A stretch of 64,000 nt of DNA from Plumapathes pennacea (lineage: Eukaryota; Cnidaria; Anthozoa; Antipatharia; Myriopathidae). The notes beneath the pieces are model-generated. The model saw only the letters and a program-made list of their open reading frames with translations. It had not been told where the DNA came from and made no database searches. Position numbers and translations under genes: made by a program. Where the stretch lies: the NCBI GenBank assembly GCA_964036295.1, contig OZ038472.1, positions 7,090,001 through 7,154,000 on the forward strand, given 5' to 3'. Below, piece after piece: positions 23,290 through 32,439 of this stretch. Position 1 is the stretch's first letter, and the number at the start of each line of letters is the position of its first letter.

Positions 23290-25190
23290 GCTCACAAATA
23301 GCTACATGTTGCTGTTTACATCAGATGGTATTTTTTTCATTTTATTGAAGTATTACCCATATTTTTCTCTTTTCTGAATATCTTTTGGATGAAGCTTTGG
23401 AGTGATGTGTTGACATGAGTGGCAATGACAAATAAAATATTGTTCCTGGGATTCAAGAATGTCAGCATTGCCAAATAACTGGGACAACTGCCAAGAGGAA
23501 TATTGTTTCCAAACATGATTAAAATGAAATGAGAATGAAGAACTTATCTGAACTCTGTAAGAATTTTAGGCTTTTGTGCAATATAGGACTGCACTTTATT
23601 TGTTTGTACATTGACTCAGTATGAAAGGAAAATCTAGACTTGCCTTGTATTTCAAGTGGGTGCTGTTATGCCTGACTCACAAAAAGGTCAAATTGAGGTT
23701 TAAGTTTTCATAGTTTTCCACATTTGTTTATACAAGGCTGGCACCGAATTTAAATTAAAAGAACGACATAACAGAATGATTACCTTATTACATATGGTGG
23801 TGGGAGTATTCTATCCTATCCTTAAATGCTAAGATTTTGTATTGGTTTTGACTGTGTTTTAAATACATTCATGTTTCTGATCCTGTGTTCCATTAATTGT
23901 GTTTGATTTGAGCCATTTCTGGATGACTTTCGAAAACCAAAATAAAGCAATTATGCATAAGAAACACTTTCAGCCAACCGAAAGCCAAGGAAATCGCGTT
24001 TAGTTTTACTCTAAAGAAGAAATTAGTCAACAGTGGGCGGACAACTGCAAACCATCGCCACTTGCTTTCTTGCATGAAAATATCGCAATCGGGTTTTTCT
24101 ATTTCCATTTCAAAGAAAGGGTTTAGTCATGCAGTGCCGAGGTACTGTAACAGATCTTTATCGCGGTAATGATAGCTTATGTAAAACATGGACAAAGATG
24201 AAATTATGACACACAGCTGGAAAGAGCATATTTACTCAATTCAGACTCGTAAACTAAAATGTCGCAAAGCACCACTAAAGTTTCAAGCTGCAGTTTCTAG
24301 TTACGTTTTTTGCCATTTGTCGGAAAAACGAAGAAAGCCCAAATGTTTCTAGCTGCGCGCAAAGTGCGGATCAAAAGTTTGTCAAAGATCGAAAAATGGA
24401 TAACAGATATTAAGCGCATGTTACTAGAGAGCATAAGTTCCTTGGTGTGTGTGGATAGCACACCTCCGAGGCAAAAAAAATTACTACACAGTGCACTGCG
24501 CAGGATGTAAATTTCCCAAATGAAACAAAATGCTATAAAATGAAACTAGTATCAGGGTGAGTTTAACAAATGAAAGAAACGATCTTATCGAAAAGGAGAA
24601 AGAATATATAAAATGGGCGCCGCGGTTTTGATACAACAACTTTACCTACCCCAAATCCGAAATTTTCGTGTGAATTATTGTGGGCGCGGCATGCGCCTAC
24701 AAATGTATCTCGAGGGTGATACATGTCACACAGCTCGACCAAAAGTTTTTTATAGTTGCTTGCTGTGTATGCCACTATAATTTCAAAGGATAAGATATCA
24801 ATTGGACGACGGATATATTTGCTAAATTCGAGTGGAATGGTGGCTCACCTCCTTTTTTTTGTTCATTTATAGATCGATCAAAAACAGGTTTTTCACCGCT
24901 TTGCCGAAGATGCATGCGCTAATACAGCATCGGTGAAAGTCAAAGGACAAACGACAGAGATATTTGTTAAATTCGAGTGTAATGATGCTGGAGTTGATCA
25001 AAAATTGCGCTTCTTGGAGTACGGCTAGGTCACAGCCACGACAATTTTTCCCCAACCCCCACACCCTCACAAACCAAATAAGACGGCATCATTAACCCTT
25101 GTTCAAGTCGTGCTAGGAATAGTTCGGACAATCCTGAAACGATTTACGGTATGTACATTTCTCATACAATATACTTCAGGCAAATATAGC
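23290..25190. other. Unassigned AT-rich stretch
   Basis: No recognised gene. A local duplication of about 50 bp (TTTG(C/T)TAAATTCGAGTG(G/T)AATG) occurs near 24818 and 24963, spaced about 145 bp. Confidence 0.35.
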
Positions 25191-25299
25191 GTTTGTGACT
25201 ATCTGATTATGTAGTCGCATAAATTGTTGGTATTTCTTTTCAATGGGGTAGGGTGAGGACTGACGGTGCGAACTTGTCGATTTTTTCTCGAAAAAGGGA

Positions 25300-25625
25300 T
25301 GAAATGCCTTTTCTTCAGACGCTACAGTGTACAAAACACGGAAAGAACCGCATAGTGCGTAGAAAATGGATTTGAGCGTTGTATACGAAATAGTCGTTTT
25401 TTGCAATGAACCGGGTGAGACTCGTTGAGTTTAGACGTTACAGTGCAGGAAATATAGACAAATGCGCATAAAAATGAAAAAGAAGGCGATGAAGCAGCAT
25501 TTATAGAAAATAATCACGTTTCTTGCTTTGAACCAGATGAAATTTTCTGCTATTACGTACTACACTGACCGAAACACGGGCAAAATCGCATAAAACGCTG
25601 AAATGATGAATTAGAGTCTAAATTG
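25300..25625. repeat. Degenerate ~118-bp tandem array
   Basis: Successive units near 25313, 25431 and 25550 share (G)ACG(C/T)TACAGTG, GCATA(A/G), and GAAATAGTCGTTTTTTGCAATGAACC-type blocks (second unit GAAAATAATCACGTTTCTTGCTTTGAACC). About 2.5 to 3 diverged units are visible, and a more decayed one may precede them. Confidence 0.55.
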
Positions 25626-25629
25626 GCGG

Positions 25630-26690
25630 GTAGAAAACTTTCAGAAAGTTTGAGGAAATTACTTTGGTCCTCAGCATTTATACCATACGCTAGGGGGCTA
25701 GACTCTATTGAGTATTCTCGTAATGTAGATTTGGAATGCTTATGGATGTGTAGGGGCTTCCTACTCTCCGTCCCTCTGGCACAGTTTACAGCCACCGGGT
25801 ATGTGCTTTACTATAATAAACAAATAATCAGTCAGAAAACTGCAGCTTTTGCAAATCTTATTGCTTTAAAGCTGTTGATATCACCAAAGAAATAAGGAAT
25901 TATTTTGACTACTCGCAAATAGTAGGTTGACCAGCCGGCGACATATACGTGGCTAGGGGATATCGGTGTAATATTGCCAAGCAAGGCGTGACCTTTTTAA
26001 ACGCAAAATTCTTCAAGAACAATCTTGCTCTAAAGACATCAACAGCGATCACACCTTTGAGTTCCTCGTGAGCACTTATTAAGCATTAATTGTACTGAAG
26101 TTATCAGTTTCAAGATTTCCGAGGGCTTGACTTTTGAGTATGGGTACAGTTTATCAATTCATTGCCGGCAACCAATGCCGGATTACCGGCTTACGACTGA
26201 TTGAATGAAATTGGCCCAAAACAAGTAGCTCGCCACCTCCGAGCTTATGATGGTGAGAATCCAATAAAACTAAGTCACTAAAACCAAGGCTATAGCAAAC
26301 AAATCTGACTTCCCCTCAAATATATATCAACCAAATGCCACTTGTGAGGTTGCAAAAAATATAACAAAACTGCGCAAGGTGTCAAGCAATGTGCTTTGGG
26401 ATGTGGGGATCTTCAATTATTACTGACAGTGAAGCATCTACTTTAACATCCACAGAACCTTCCAGCATATTTGCGGTTTCTGTTGCGGACAAAAAGCGGA
26501 TTTAAAGGTTGCTACGCGCGTAACATTAGACAACATTATCCAACCTTTGCACCATAAGGTACTCCCAAGAAGCTGACAGAGCTATTTTCCACGGGCATGA
26601 AACATTGAAACAAGGTGGCAATGAAGCTACAGGCCTACCTGACTGATAACTATTGGAAAAAGCCAAGGTAATTGTGAGCAAGTTGAACTA
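25630..26690. other. Unassigned stretch
   Basis: Only chance-length ORFs, overlapping on both strands near 25.6-25.9 kb. No domain recognised. Confidence 0.3.
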
Positions 26691-26693
26691 GTC

Positions 26694-26775
26694 GGCAAGT
26701 GGTCGGTAACGTGGTCAGTAACGTGGTCGGTATGTGGCTGGTAAGATTTAGTGGTCGGTAATTGGTCGGTAGCGT
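26694..26775 (+). repeat. GTGGTCGGTAA tandem repeat
   Basis: About seven degenerate copies of a (G)TGGTCGGTAAC unit, 10-14 bp each. Directly downstream is the Merlin-like remnant on the opposite strand. Confidence 0.7.
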
Positions 26776-26875
26776 TTTTCATTTCGGATAACGTTTATTT
26801 GAAGCGCTAAATGAATCATTCATTTTTATTAACGTGGTGGCTCTTAAGAGAGCCGTTGTTTTGAGTGGCAGGCCA

Positions 26876-27091
26876 TTAGTAGCCTGCGGCGATGTCTTGG
26901 ATGATTGCAAGGAGCCAGTCGGCTTGGCTAAATTGTCTTTTCCACATGAACTCGTCAAGGTACTCTGGGATGTGATCGTAGCGAGTGCCGTTCATCCGCT
27001 TCAGCTTTCGCTTCACAGCACTCCAGAGGCATTCGACAATATTAGTATGCACACCTGTGAAAGGGTCAACGAAGCTTTCAGAGTGGTTCAC
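26876..27091 (-). pseudogene. Merlin-like transposase, C-terminal remnant
   Basis: The translated minus strand reads VNHSESFVDPFTGVHTNIVE then CLWSAVKRK. The NH...FVDP..G.HTN.IE..W pattern, with the catalytic Glu in the HTN-I-(V/I)-E box, is typical of the last block of Merlin / IS1595-like (ISXO2) DDE transposases. The two upstream catalytic Asp blocks are not seen in 27.1-27.6 kb, so this is a fragment. It ends at a C-rich simple run on its 5' side. Confidence 0.75.
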
Positions 27092-27122
27092 CCCCCCATC
27101 CCCTCCCCCCCTCCCCCCCTCC
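27092..27122 (+). repeat. C-rich simple repeat
   Basis: CCCCCCCATCCCCTCCCCCC-type run abutting the 5' edge of the Merlin remnant. Confidence 0.8.
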
Positions 27123-27129
27123 ATTACTA

Positions 27130-27640
27130 TGTGTACAGAAAGGCACTATAACTGGCAGTTTCTCTTTCATTTTCTGTAGAGGGCACAGCAGCAGAGATCA
27201 ATAACGAAGTCGTTCCACTATCACTGGTCTTGTCGTCAAAGGGCATCGTCTTCAAGGGCAGAGAGGAACTCCTGTAGGTTTTAGGAACTCGCTTCACCAT
27301 TCAGAACATCCGTTCTTTTGGATTCTACAATTGGATCTTGATTCTTTTGGATCCTTCCACTTGTGACCTACAAAGAGATCCCACAACCTTTTTTTGGTAA
27401 ATATACGCAGTGTTCAGGCAGTAAACTGTTTGCAAAAAGCATCGGCATGACAGCACCCACTTGGAATACAAGGCAAATCTAGTTTTTTTCTCCCACACTG
27501 AGTCAGTGTACAAACAAATAAAGTAGTCCTATTTTGCACCAAAGTCTGAAATTCTTACAGGGTTCAGATAAGTTCGTCATTCTCATTTATACACCAAGTA
27601 GCCATAAGTATTAGCCATCAGTCCAAATTTCCTGATTTTG
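27130..27640. other. Unassigned stretch
   Basis: May hold decayed upstream Merlin sequence on the minus strand, but I cannot support any exon. Confidence 0.3.
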
Positions 27641-28045
27641 CAAGGCAACCAAAAATTGCACCATATTCAAGACACTATTGCAAAATGCTTTATTCCACGT
27701 AATTTTCCTTAGGCAACAGAGCCGTCTGCATTTACGCAGCAATACATATCAGGTACAAAACTCCTTGTAACAAATACGTCTTGTCAAGTGCTATCATATA
27801 GACAAAGTGATGGCAAGATAAACATTATGTGAAAAGGTGGGTTACAAATCATTCAATGTAATCGCAATATTCTTGTTGTGCAGGGCAAGAGTTCAAGCTG
27901 AAGTAGGAGTTTAAATTAGTTGAGTGTTGGAGATAAGTTCCCTGTTTAAGACACGAAAATGTAAAATCAAATACCATATTTAAGCCAGCTGGAGGACCCT
28001 GAAAACTATACCCTATCCAGCAGAACGTCCCTATAGAAAATATAG
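27640..28045 (-). repeat. Repeat R2, minus copy
   Basis: Inverse of 22577-22980 with scattered mismatches. It abuts the point where the LINE endonuclease ORF loses homology, so its insertion or a recombination there probably removed the reverse transcriptase of that LINE. The last 12 or so codons of the endonuclease ORF (from YIFYRDV on) are read from R2, not from the LINE. Confidence 0.6.
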
Positions 28046-28899
28046 GGGATAACTCTAAGATGTGGCGGGGTGTTGCATACAGTTGACTTGAGCCAACCGA
28101 CTAATTGACTATGATCTGATATATATGAAGGTTGTTTCACTATGAAGTGGTCAAACTCGTGGATAAGATCTTGATCGCAAATAATATAGTCTACGACACT
28201 AGTTCCATTCTTGCCGTGATACGTTGGGCGTCCCAGTGTATTACCGTTTGTTCGGCCATTAAGAATCTTCAAATCGAATTGTTTGCATATTTCTAGTAAT
28301 CGTTTGCCGTGATTATTTATGTTGTTGTCAAAACTATGACGATTGGGCAACTTCAAAGAGATGTCAGATCTGTCGTTCTTGATTAGGTTGTTTCCCGCTT
28401 TGGACACCGAATCGGCGTATGTGCCGGTTCGGGCATTGAAATCCCCGAGGAGAATGATGTGGCCTTTTAATAAGTAGCGGGTGAGGTCGTTTTCTATTTG
28501 TTCAAATATTTCATTATAGAAATGTGGCGAATTTCGTGGGGGAATGTATAGGCCGCAGACGTATACGTCTTTAGAATAGCCCCAGATGTCTTTCGACAAT
28601 TTACACCATAAAGAATGATTGCAATTTTGAATCATAGTGATGTGATTTTCGAATTTGTCTTTGAACAGAAAACTTATTCCACCAGATTGTCGACCTGAGG
28701 GAGATTTTTGATTTGAAAGAATCGTGAAACTTTTGAAACCTGGGATGTCGAGGTTTGACGGATTCCGGATTTCTGTAAGCATCACAAAATCACAGTGATT
28801 TACATTCGACAAAAAGTCGCGATTAAGTAGTTTGTCACTTAAAGACTTGCTGGATAAGCCATTGATATTCCAGGTGTTAAAAGAGATTCTGGAACACAT
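28040..28899 (-). CDS. LINE A ORF2, endonuclease domain (truncated)
   Basis: Exonuclease-endonuclease-phosphatase fold. NTWNINGL near the start is the first catalytic Asn block. Further on are LTEIRNP (metal-binding Glu), GLYIPP, LLGDFNAR (Asp/Asn block), RPTYHGKNGTSVVDYI and SDHSQLVGW (catalytic Asp-His). All expected motifs are intact across about 285 residues. Target-primed reverse transcription needs the RT domain, which is absent. The annotated end is the R2 junction; the open frame runs on to 28006. Confidence 0.85.
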
Positions 28900-29055
28900 G
28901 ACAATTAAATATACAAATTCTAACCTATATCCTGAGATTACTTAAAGTGATATTCATTGAGATTATAATAATATGAGGGGCAGGGAGGGGAGGGGGAATA
29001 ACAGAAATACTATTGATTGAAAGTATAACTGTTTAGTAAACTAAACGATTGATGG

Positions 29056-29490
29056 CTATATTAGGCCGTTAAAGAACTGAATAAGTGAGAGTATTTTTGT
29101 AGGAATACTCATGTTCATAGTTCCTCCTTGGCTTGGGGGATCAGTGTTCACGTTCATTGGGTTTCTGTTTATTTGCTCTTTGGTGGTAAGAGGCTGAGGT
29201 ATCGGCAGAGGTGGAGCCGCTGGTGGTACCGTGACTGTAGGTAGAGACTGTCGTGCAACAGCGGCGTATGTTGGGGTTGGTGTCCTTGGGTGATATTCCC
29301 TCAGAGGTCGGCTGTTTGTTGGAGACGAGTTCAGGTTCTGAACCGCTGGCCGATGGAAATTAGCGGGACGCCGTCCGTAAATCACACTTTTCAAGTTTTT
29401 CGCAAAGAGCTTGACACCGGCGTTAGTTATTGAGGTGTTTGGAGTCGTGGAGGATAGGGAAATTTGAAAGATGCAGATTTGTATGATCAA
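29056..29490 (-). CDS. LINE A ORF1 C-terminal Pro-rich linker
   Basis: A reading frame overlapping the end of the SGNH ORF continues with basic and Pro/Thr-rich sequence (RPANFHRPAVQN, PPAAPPLPIPQP). It probably belongs to ORF1 after a frameshift near 29450, because SSTTPNTSITNAGVKLFAKN is the expected continuation of HDSKHLNN. Function unknown; perhaps RNA binding. Confidence 0.5.
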   Translation of the reverse strand: MIIQICIFQISLSSTTPNTSITNAGVKLFAKNLKSVIYGRRPANFHRPAVQNLNSSPTNSRPLREYHPRTPTPTYAAVARQSLPTVTVPPAAPPLPIPQPLTTKEQINRNPMNVNTDPPSQGGTMNMSIPTKILSLIQFFNGLI

Positions 29491-29854
29491 TTAAGTGGAC
29501 ATTTGCCAGGCGTGAGCATCGTCGCTCGATCAGGGAATTAATTGTTGTGATGTCCTCGGGGCGTACGTCTTGGCGTGGAAGTAGTGTAGAGTATAACACT
29601 CTGGTAAATGGATATTGTTTGGCTGTAGTTTCAACCAGTTTGCTGATTTCAGATGCCAGATGTTCAATCGGGCCAGATTGATCCAGATCGTTTGTACCAG
29701 TATGAATCAGTATTGATTCAGGAGAATCAAACGACAAAGTTGCAATAATTTCACTTCCCCGTTTGACTGTGGGGCATCTCAAGTAAATATTGTTCTTATC
29801 CGGGCAGAGTTTCTTGGGTTTCAGGTTTTTTCCATTGGAATCGCAAAGGATCAC
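29423..29854 (-). CDS. LINE A ORF1, SGNH/GDSL esterase domain
   Basis: SGNH-hydrolase signature: CDSNGKNL near the start (nucleophile Ser in the D-S-N block), HTGTNDLD (block III, Gly-x-Asn-Asp), and HDSKHLNN (block V, Asp-x-x-His). ORF1 proteins of many CR1-clade LINEs carry such an esterase domain. Its role in retrotransposition is not established. Confidence 0.8.
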   Translation of the reverse strand: MILCDSNGKNLKPKKLCPDKNNIYLRCPTVKRGSEIIATLSFDSPESILIHTGTNDLDQSGPIEHLASEISKLVETTAKQYPFTRVLYSTLLPRQDVRPEDITTINSLIERRCSRLANVHLIDHTNLHLSNFPILHDSKHLNN

Positions 29855-30015
29855 AATGTTTGCTTTGTCGGCGTTGTTCTCATTTCCGGCAACTTGGCGA
29901 TCATATCGGCTACTTCCGGTGTTTGTACTTTGCTGATTCTTCGTTCGCCTCGTTTCGTTCCGGTTCGGCGTTTCAGCTTCTGTTGCGGCTGGTAGATCCG
30001 AAGTGTAAGCAGGAT

Positions 30016-30449
30016 CTATCTTTTTTCTTGTAATACCTCAAATCTGTTGTTTAGTGGGACATCCGGTGATATGACTGTGGCTGGGGTCTCCTGTCGCGCA
30101 GGGAGCTCTTCTGTAGAAATTTCGCTGCACAGTTTTACTGGGCCTTTCTTCAGGGACTCTAGTTCTTCCTTAATGTTGTCGTGGTTCTCCTTCAAGCTTG
30201 AATATTTTTCCTCCAAGGTGTTCTGCTTGGTACATGATGAGTTTGCTTGATCTTGGAGTTTTTTACTGTTTGTGAAAGGGTGCAAAGTTGGTCAGTTAGC
30301 GTTTCATTTGAGGCAATCAACTCTTTGTTTTCCTCTTCGACTTTTTTTAGTCTTAATTTAAGAGCGTTTTCAGATTGAGTAAATTTATCCTTCGTATTGC
30401 TGTCGAGAGTAGTCAGGGCATCTTGAAGAGATTGTATATTCTGGGTCAT
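30016..30449 (-). CDS. LINE A ORF1, coiled-coil segment
   Basis: Two overlapping frames (30449-30192 and 30285-30016) together encode a long heptad-rich coiled coil (LKLRLKKVEEENKEL, then LEEKYSSLKENHDNIKEEL). One frameshift near 30265 separates them. Coiled coils drive ORF1 protein multimerisation in other LINEs. Confidence 0.6.
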
Positions 30450-31255
30450 ATCTTAAAGGCAATAAATTCAGATTCCATATTTGCCACTGACGTTCGTAGA
30501 GATGATATGGTGTGTAATCTGCTCGGGGTGTAGCTCAAAGCAGGGGTCACCACATTCTGAATGTCCTCCGAAACAGTCTTTAGAAATTCGCCGGTGTGAT
30601 TGACTTCCGGCGGCACGCTTGTTGGAGCTTTGGTGGTGTCAACTTCAGTTGGCGAGGTAACTCCTACGACCCGATTTGGTTCATCTTGCGAGGTATGAGG
30701 GTTCCATAGGTTTGACAGAGGGGTCGATGTGAATAAATCGAGATTAAAGTCATCGGGATTACTTACAGCTAGCTTGTTGACGGCCTCAAGAAGTAATGGA
30801 AATTCGGTTGCACTGAATTGTTGGTAAAATCTCCCTTGTATAAAGAAAGTTCCAGTGGAGACGAAAACGGTGATCACTATCACGTGTTGTTCCTTCTTGT
30901 CCTCCGATCTGGTATAGAGATGAAGAATAATTCTATCACAACGATCTTCGGTTACAGGCGAGTCTTGTTCCTCCCAGGTAGCACGGAAGCCATCTGTTTG
31001 GTACTTAAAGTATCGTTCCATCAAACAGCGAATCCAGAGACCTATCCGCTCTTCTGACGTGGAGAAAGCGATACTCTTGGCCTTCGGCTTATATAGATCG
31101 AGATTGATCTCCTCGAAGCGGGCATCTTTGGCTTTACCAGATACTGGGTTGAACATTTCCACATGATATTGACGGAGCGTTTCATCTGGAGTTGTGGCGC
31201 AGACTTGCGGTTGTGACAACCGTGCTTTTTTCGGGCAGTTGGTTTCAGTGGCCAT
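30446..31255 (-). CDS. LINE A 5' ORF, 269 aa, uncharacterised
   Basis: Starts MATETNCPKKARLSQPQVC and is open for 269 codons. Its stop overlaps the next ORF start by 4 bases (ATGA), so it is the first unit of ORF1 or a translationally coupled ORF0. The central part has alternating hydrophobic strands (HVIVITVFVSTGTFFIQGRF), suggesting a folded alpha/beta domain I do not recognise. Confidence 0.6.
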   Translation of the reverse strand: MATETNCPKKARLSQPQVCATTPDETLRQYHVEMFNPVSGKAKDARFEEINLDLYKPKAKSIAFSTSEERIGLWIRCLMERYFKYQTDGFRATWEEQDSPVTEDRCDRIILHLYTRSEDKKEQHVIVITVFVSTGTFFIQGRFYQQFSATEFPLLLEAVNKLAVSNPDDFNLDLFTSTPLSNLWNPHTSQDEPNRVVGVTSPTEVDTTKAPTSVPPEVNHTGEFLKTVSEDIQNVVTPALSYTPSRLHTISSLRTSVANMESEFIAFKI

Positions 31256-31339
31256 TTAGGTTCACAATAAAGTTTAAATAAACTCAGGATATCAACGGTT
31301 CCATGAGAATTTGTTAACAATTTGCTAAGCGTCGTGCAG

Positions 31340-31460
31340 AGCGAGAGAGAGAGAATGAATGAATGAATGACGTTTATTTAAACTCGGAATTCCATCAATA
31401 AAAGTAAATTGCTTTTCATGGAAGCCGAAATAAAAGCTAACAGAGTATACAATATTAACA
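31340..31460 (-). repeat. GA/TTCA simple repeat and retroposon tail
   Basis: GAGAGAGAGA followed by (ATGA)n. Read on the minus strand, it ends a sequence (TTTATTGATGG..., then (TTCA)n) that looks like the 3' tail of a LINE or SINE. It continues upstream into the R1-related block at 31462-31900. Confidence 0.55.
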
Positions 31461-31461
31461 A

Positions 31462-31900
31462 GTTTTGTCGCGTGAAAACGCGACAGATGCTGGGATTCAA
31501 GTTTGGTGAGGCAAATGTCCGCACGCACCATAAGAATTGTTGAATAAGCAATCTCTGGACTAGGGCGAGACTCCCAAGAGTGATCAACTTCAATTTTCTC
31601 TTTCAATTTCTCACCCGAAAAAATATTATACAGTATGGGGAACTTGGCTTTGGATTTACTCAAATGAACCTGATTAAACTATAAATTATAATTACAACAC
31701 TCGTACATTTGCTTCAAAAGGATGAGAGAATCTACATTTTGAGTTTGGGAGTAATTGCGTGACTTATCTCATTTTCATGCATAATTGATTTTGACAGCTT
31801 GACTTCGAACATTTGTTTCTAAGGCCACAATTAATCTAGCCTGCGCTTCATCGCTTACCTGTTTTTCGTCTTCTAAATTGCGTTTCTTCTACCAAGCTTT
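31462..31900 (+). repeat. Dispersed repeat R1, copy c, with extension block
   Basis: Shares R1 landmarks from 31560 on. It shares an extra block (TCGCGTGAAAACGCGACAG, GCTGGGATTCAAGTTTGG) with copy f at 55.3-55.75 kb. In both copies the extension leads to a simple-repeat tail. Confidence 0.6.
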
Positions 31901-32337
31901 CTAAATTCCAGTCGGCCTGTTCTATTTCTGAGCTATTATCACCGCGGTTTTGATGAATTCACGGTTATTTGATGAGCGTATGCTAGAGCTGAAAAACCCA
32001 GCCGGGAGCCACTTCAGCTTGTCGAAATGGTATCGTTTTGATTATGTTTGCTTTCCTTCGCTTAGTTTTAACCAGCTGGACGAAGAAAAATGCGAAAGTG
32101 AATATAATGAACAAAAACCGCAAGAGCGCAAGTATACGTCAACAAAAATCTCACGTTACATACTTTGAAACTCAGCCAAGAAAAGAAAGGCTTCCACGCC
32201 GCTTGCACCTGAACATTATCCAATCAAAATATAGCATTTTTGCTTGCACGTCAATCAAAATTCAAAATCCTAGAGGGGGACTTCTTTTACCAATTGTCAT
32301 GACACCTAGGCTGTGGTTTTCGGGTGAAAACAATTAT
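31901..32337. other. Unassigned stretch
   Basis: Two overlapping plus-strand ORFs of 72 and 104 codons, no known domain, no supporting splice or homologous copy. I do not call a gene. Confidence 0.3.
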
Positions 32338-32361
32338 ATGCTGGGCCCTTAGGCCCAGCAT
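32338..32361. repeat. Perfect hairpin at LINE B 3' end
   Basis: ATGCTGGGCC-CTTA-GGCCCAGCAT, a 10-bp perfect stem with a 4-base loop, sits at the apparent 3' terminus of LINE B. In some LINEs (for example eel UnaL2) a 3' stem-loop is the RT recognition signal. By analogy this could serve LINE B. Confidence 0.6.
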
Positions 32362-32439
32362 AAAAACTATCTAAATACATTGTACTACTTAACTTACTAA
32401 TAGAATAAATAACATTATACTGCTAATATTATATCGCGC

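Larger units (their letters stand above)
28006..31260 (-). mobile_element. LINE A: SGNH-type ORF1 plus endonuclease, RT missing
   Basis: Minus-strand CR1/L2-like LINE. In transcript order: an N-terminal ORF (31255-30446), coiled coil (30449-30016), SGNH esterase (29854-29423), Pro-rich linker (29490-29056), and apurinic-type endonuclease (28899-28006). No reverse transcriptase follows; sequence passes into repeat R2 near 28040. This is unusual, since LINE copies are normally truncated at the 5' end. Confidence 0.82.

Noticed and set aside
30047-30250. Plus-strand ORF opposite LINE A ORF1
   Set aside because: Antisense shadow of the coiled-coil segment.
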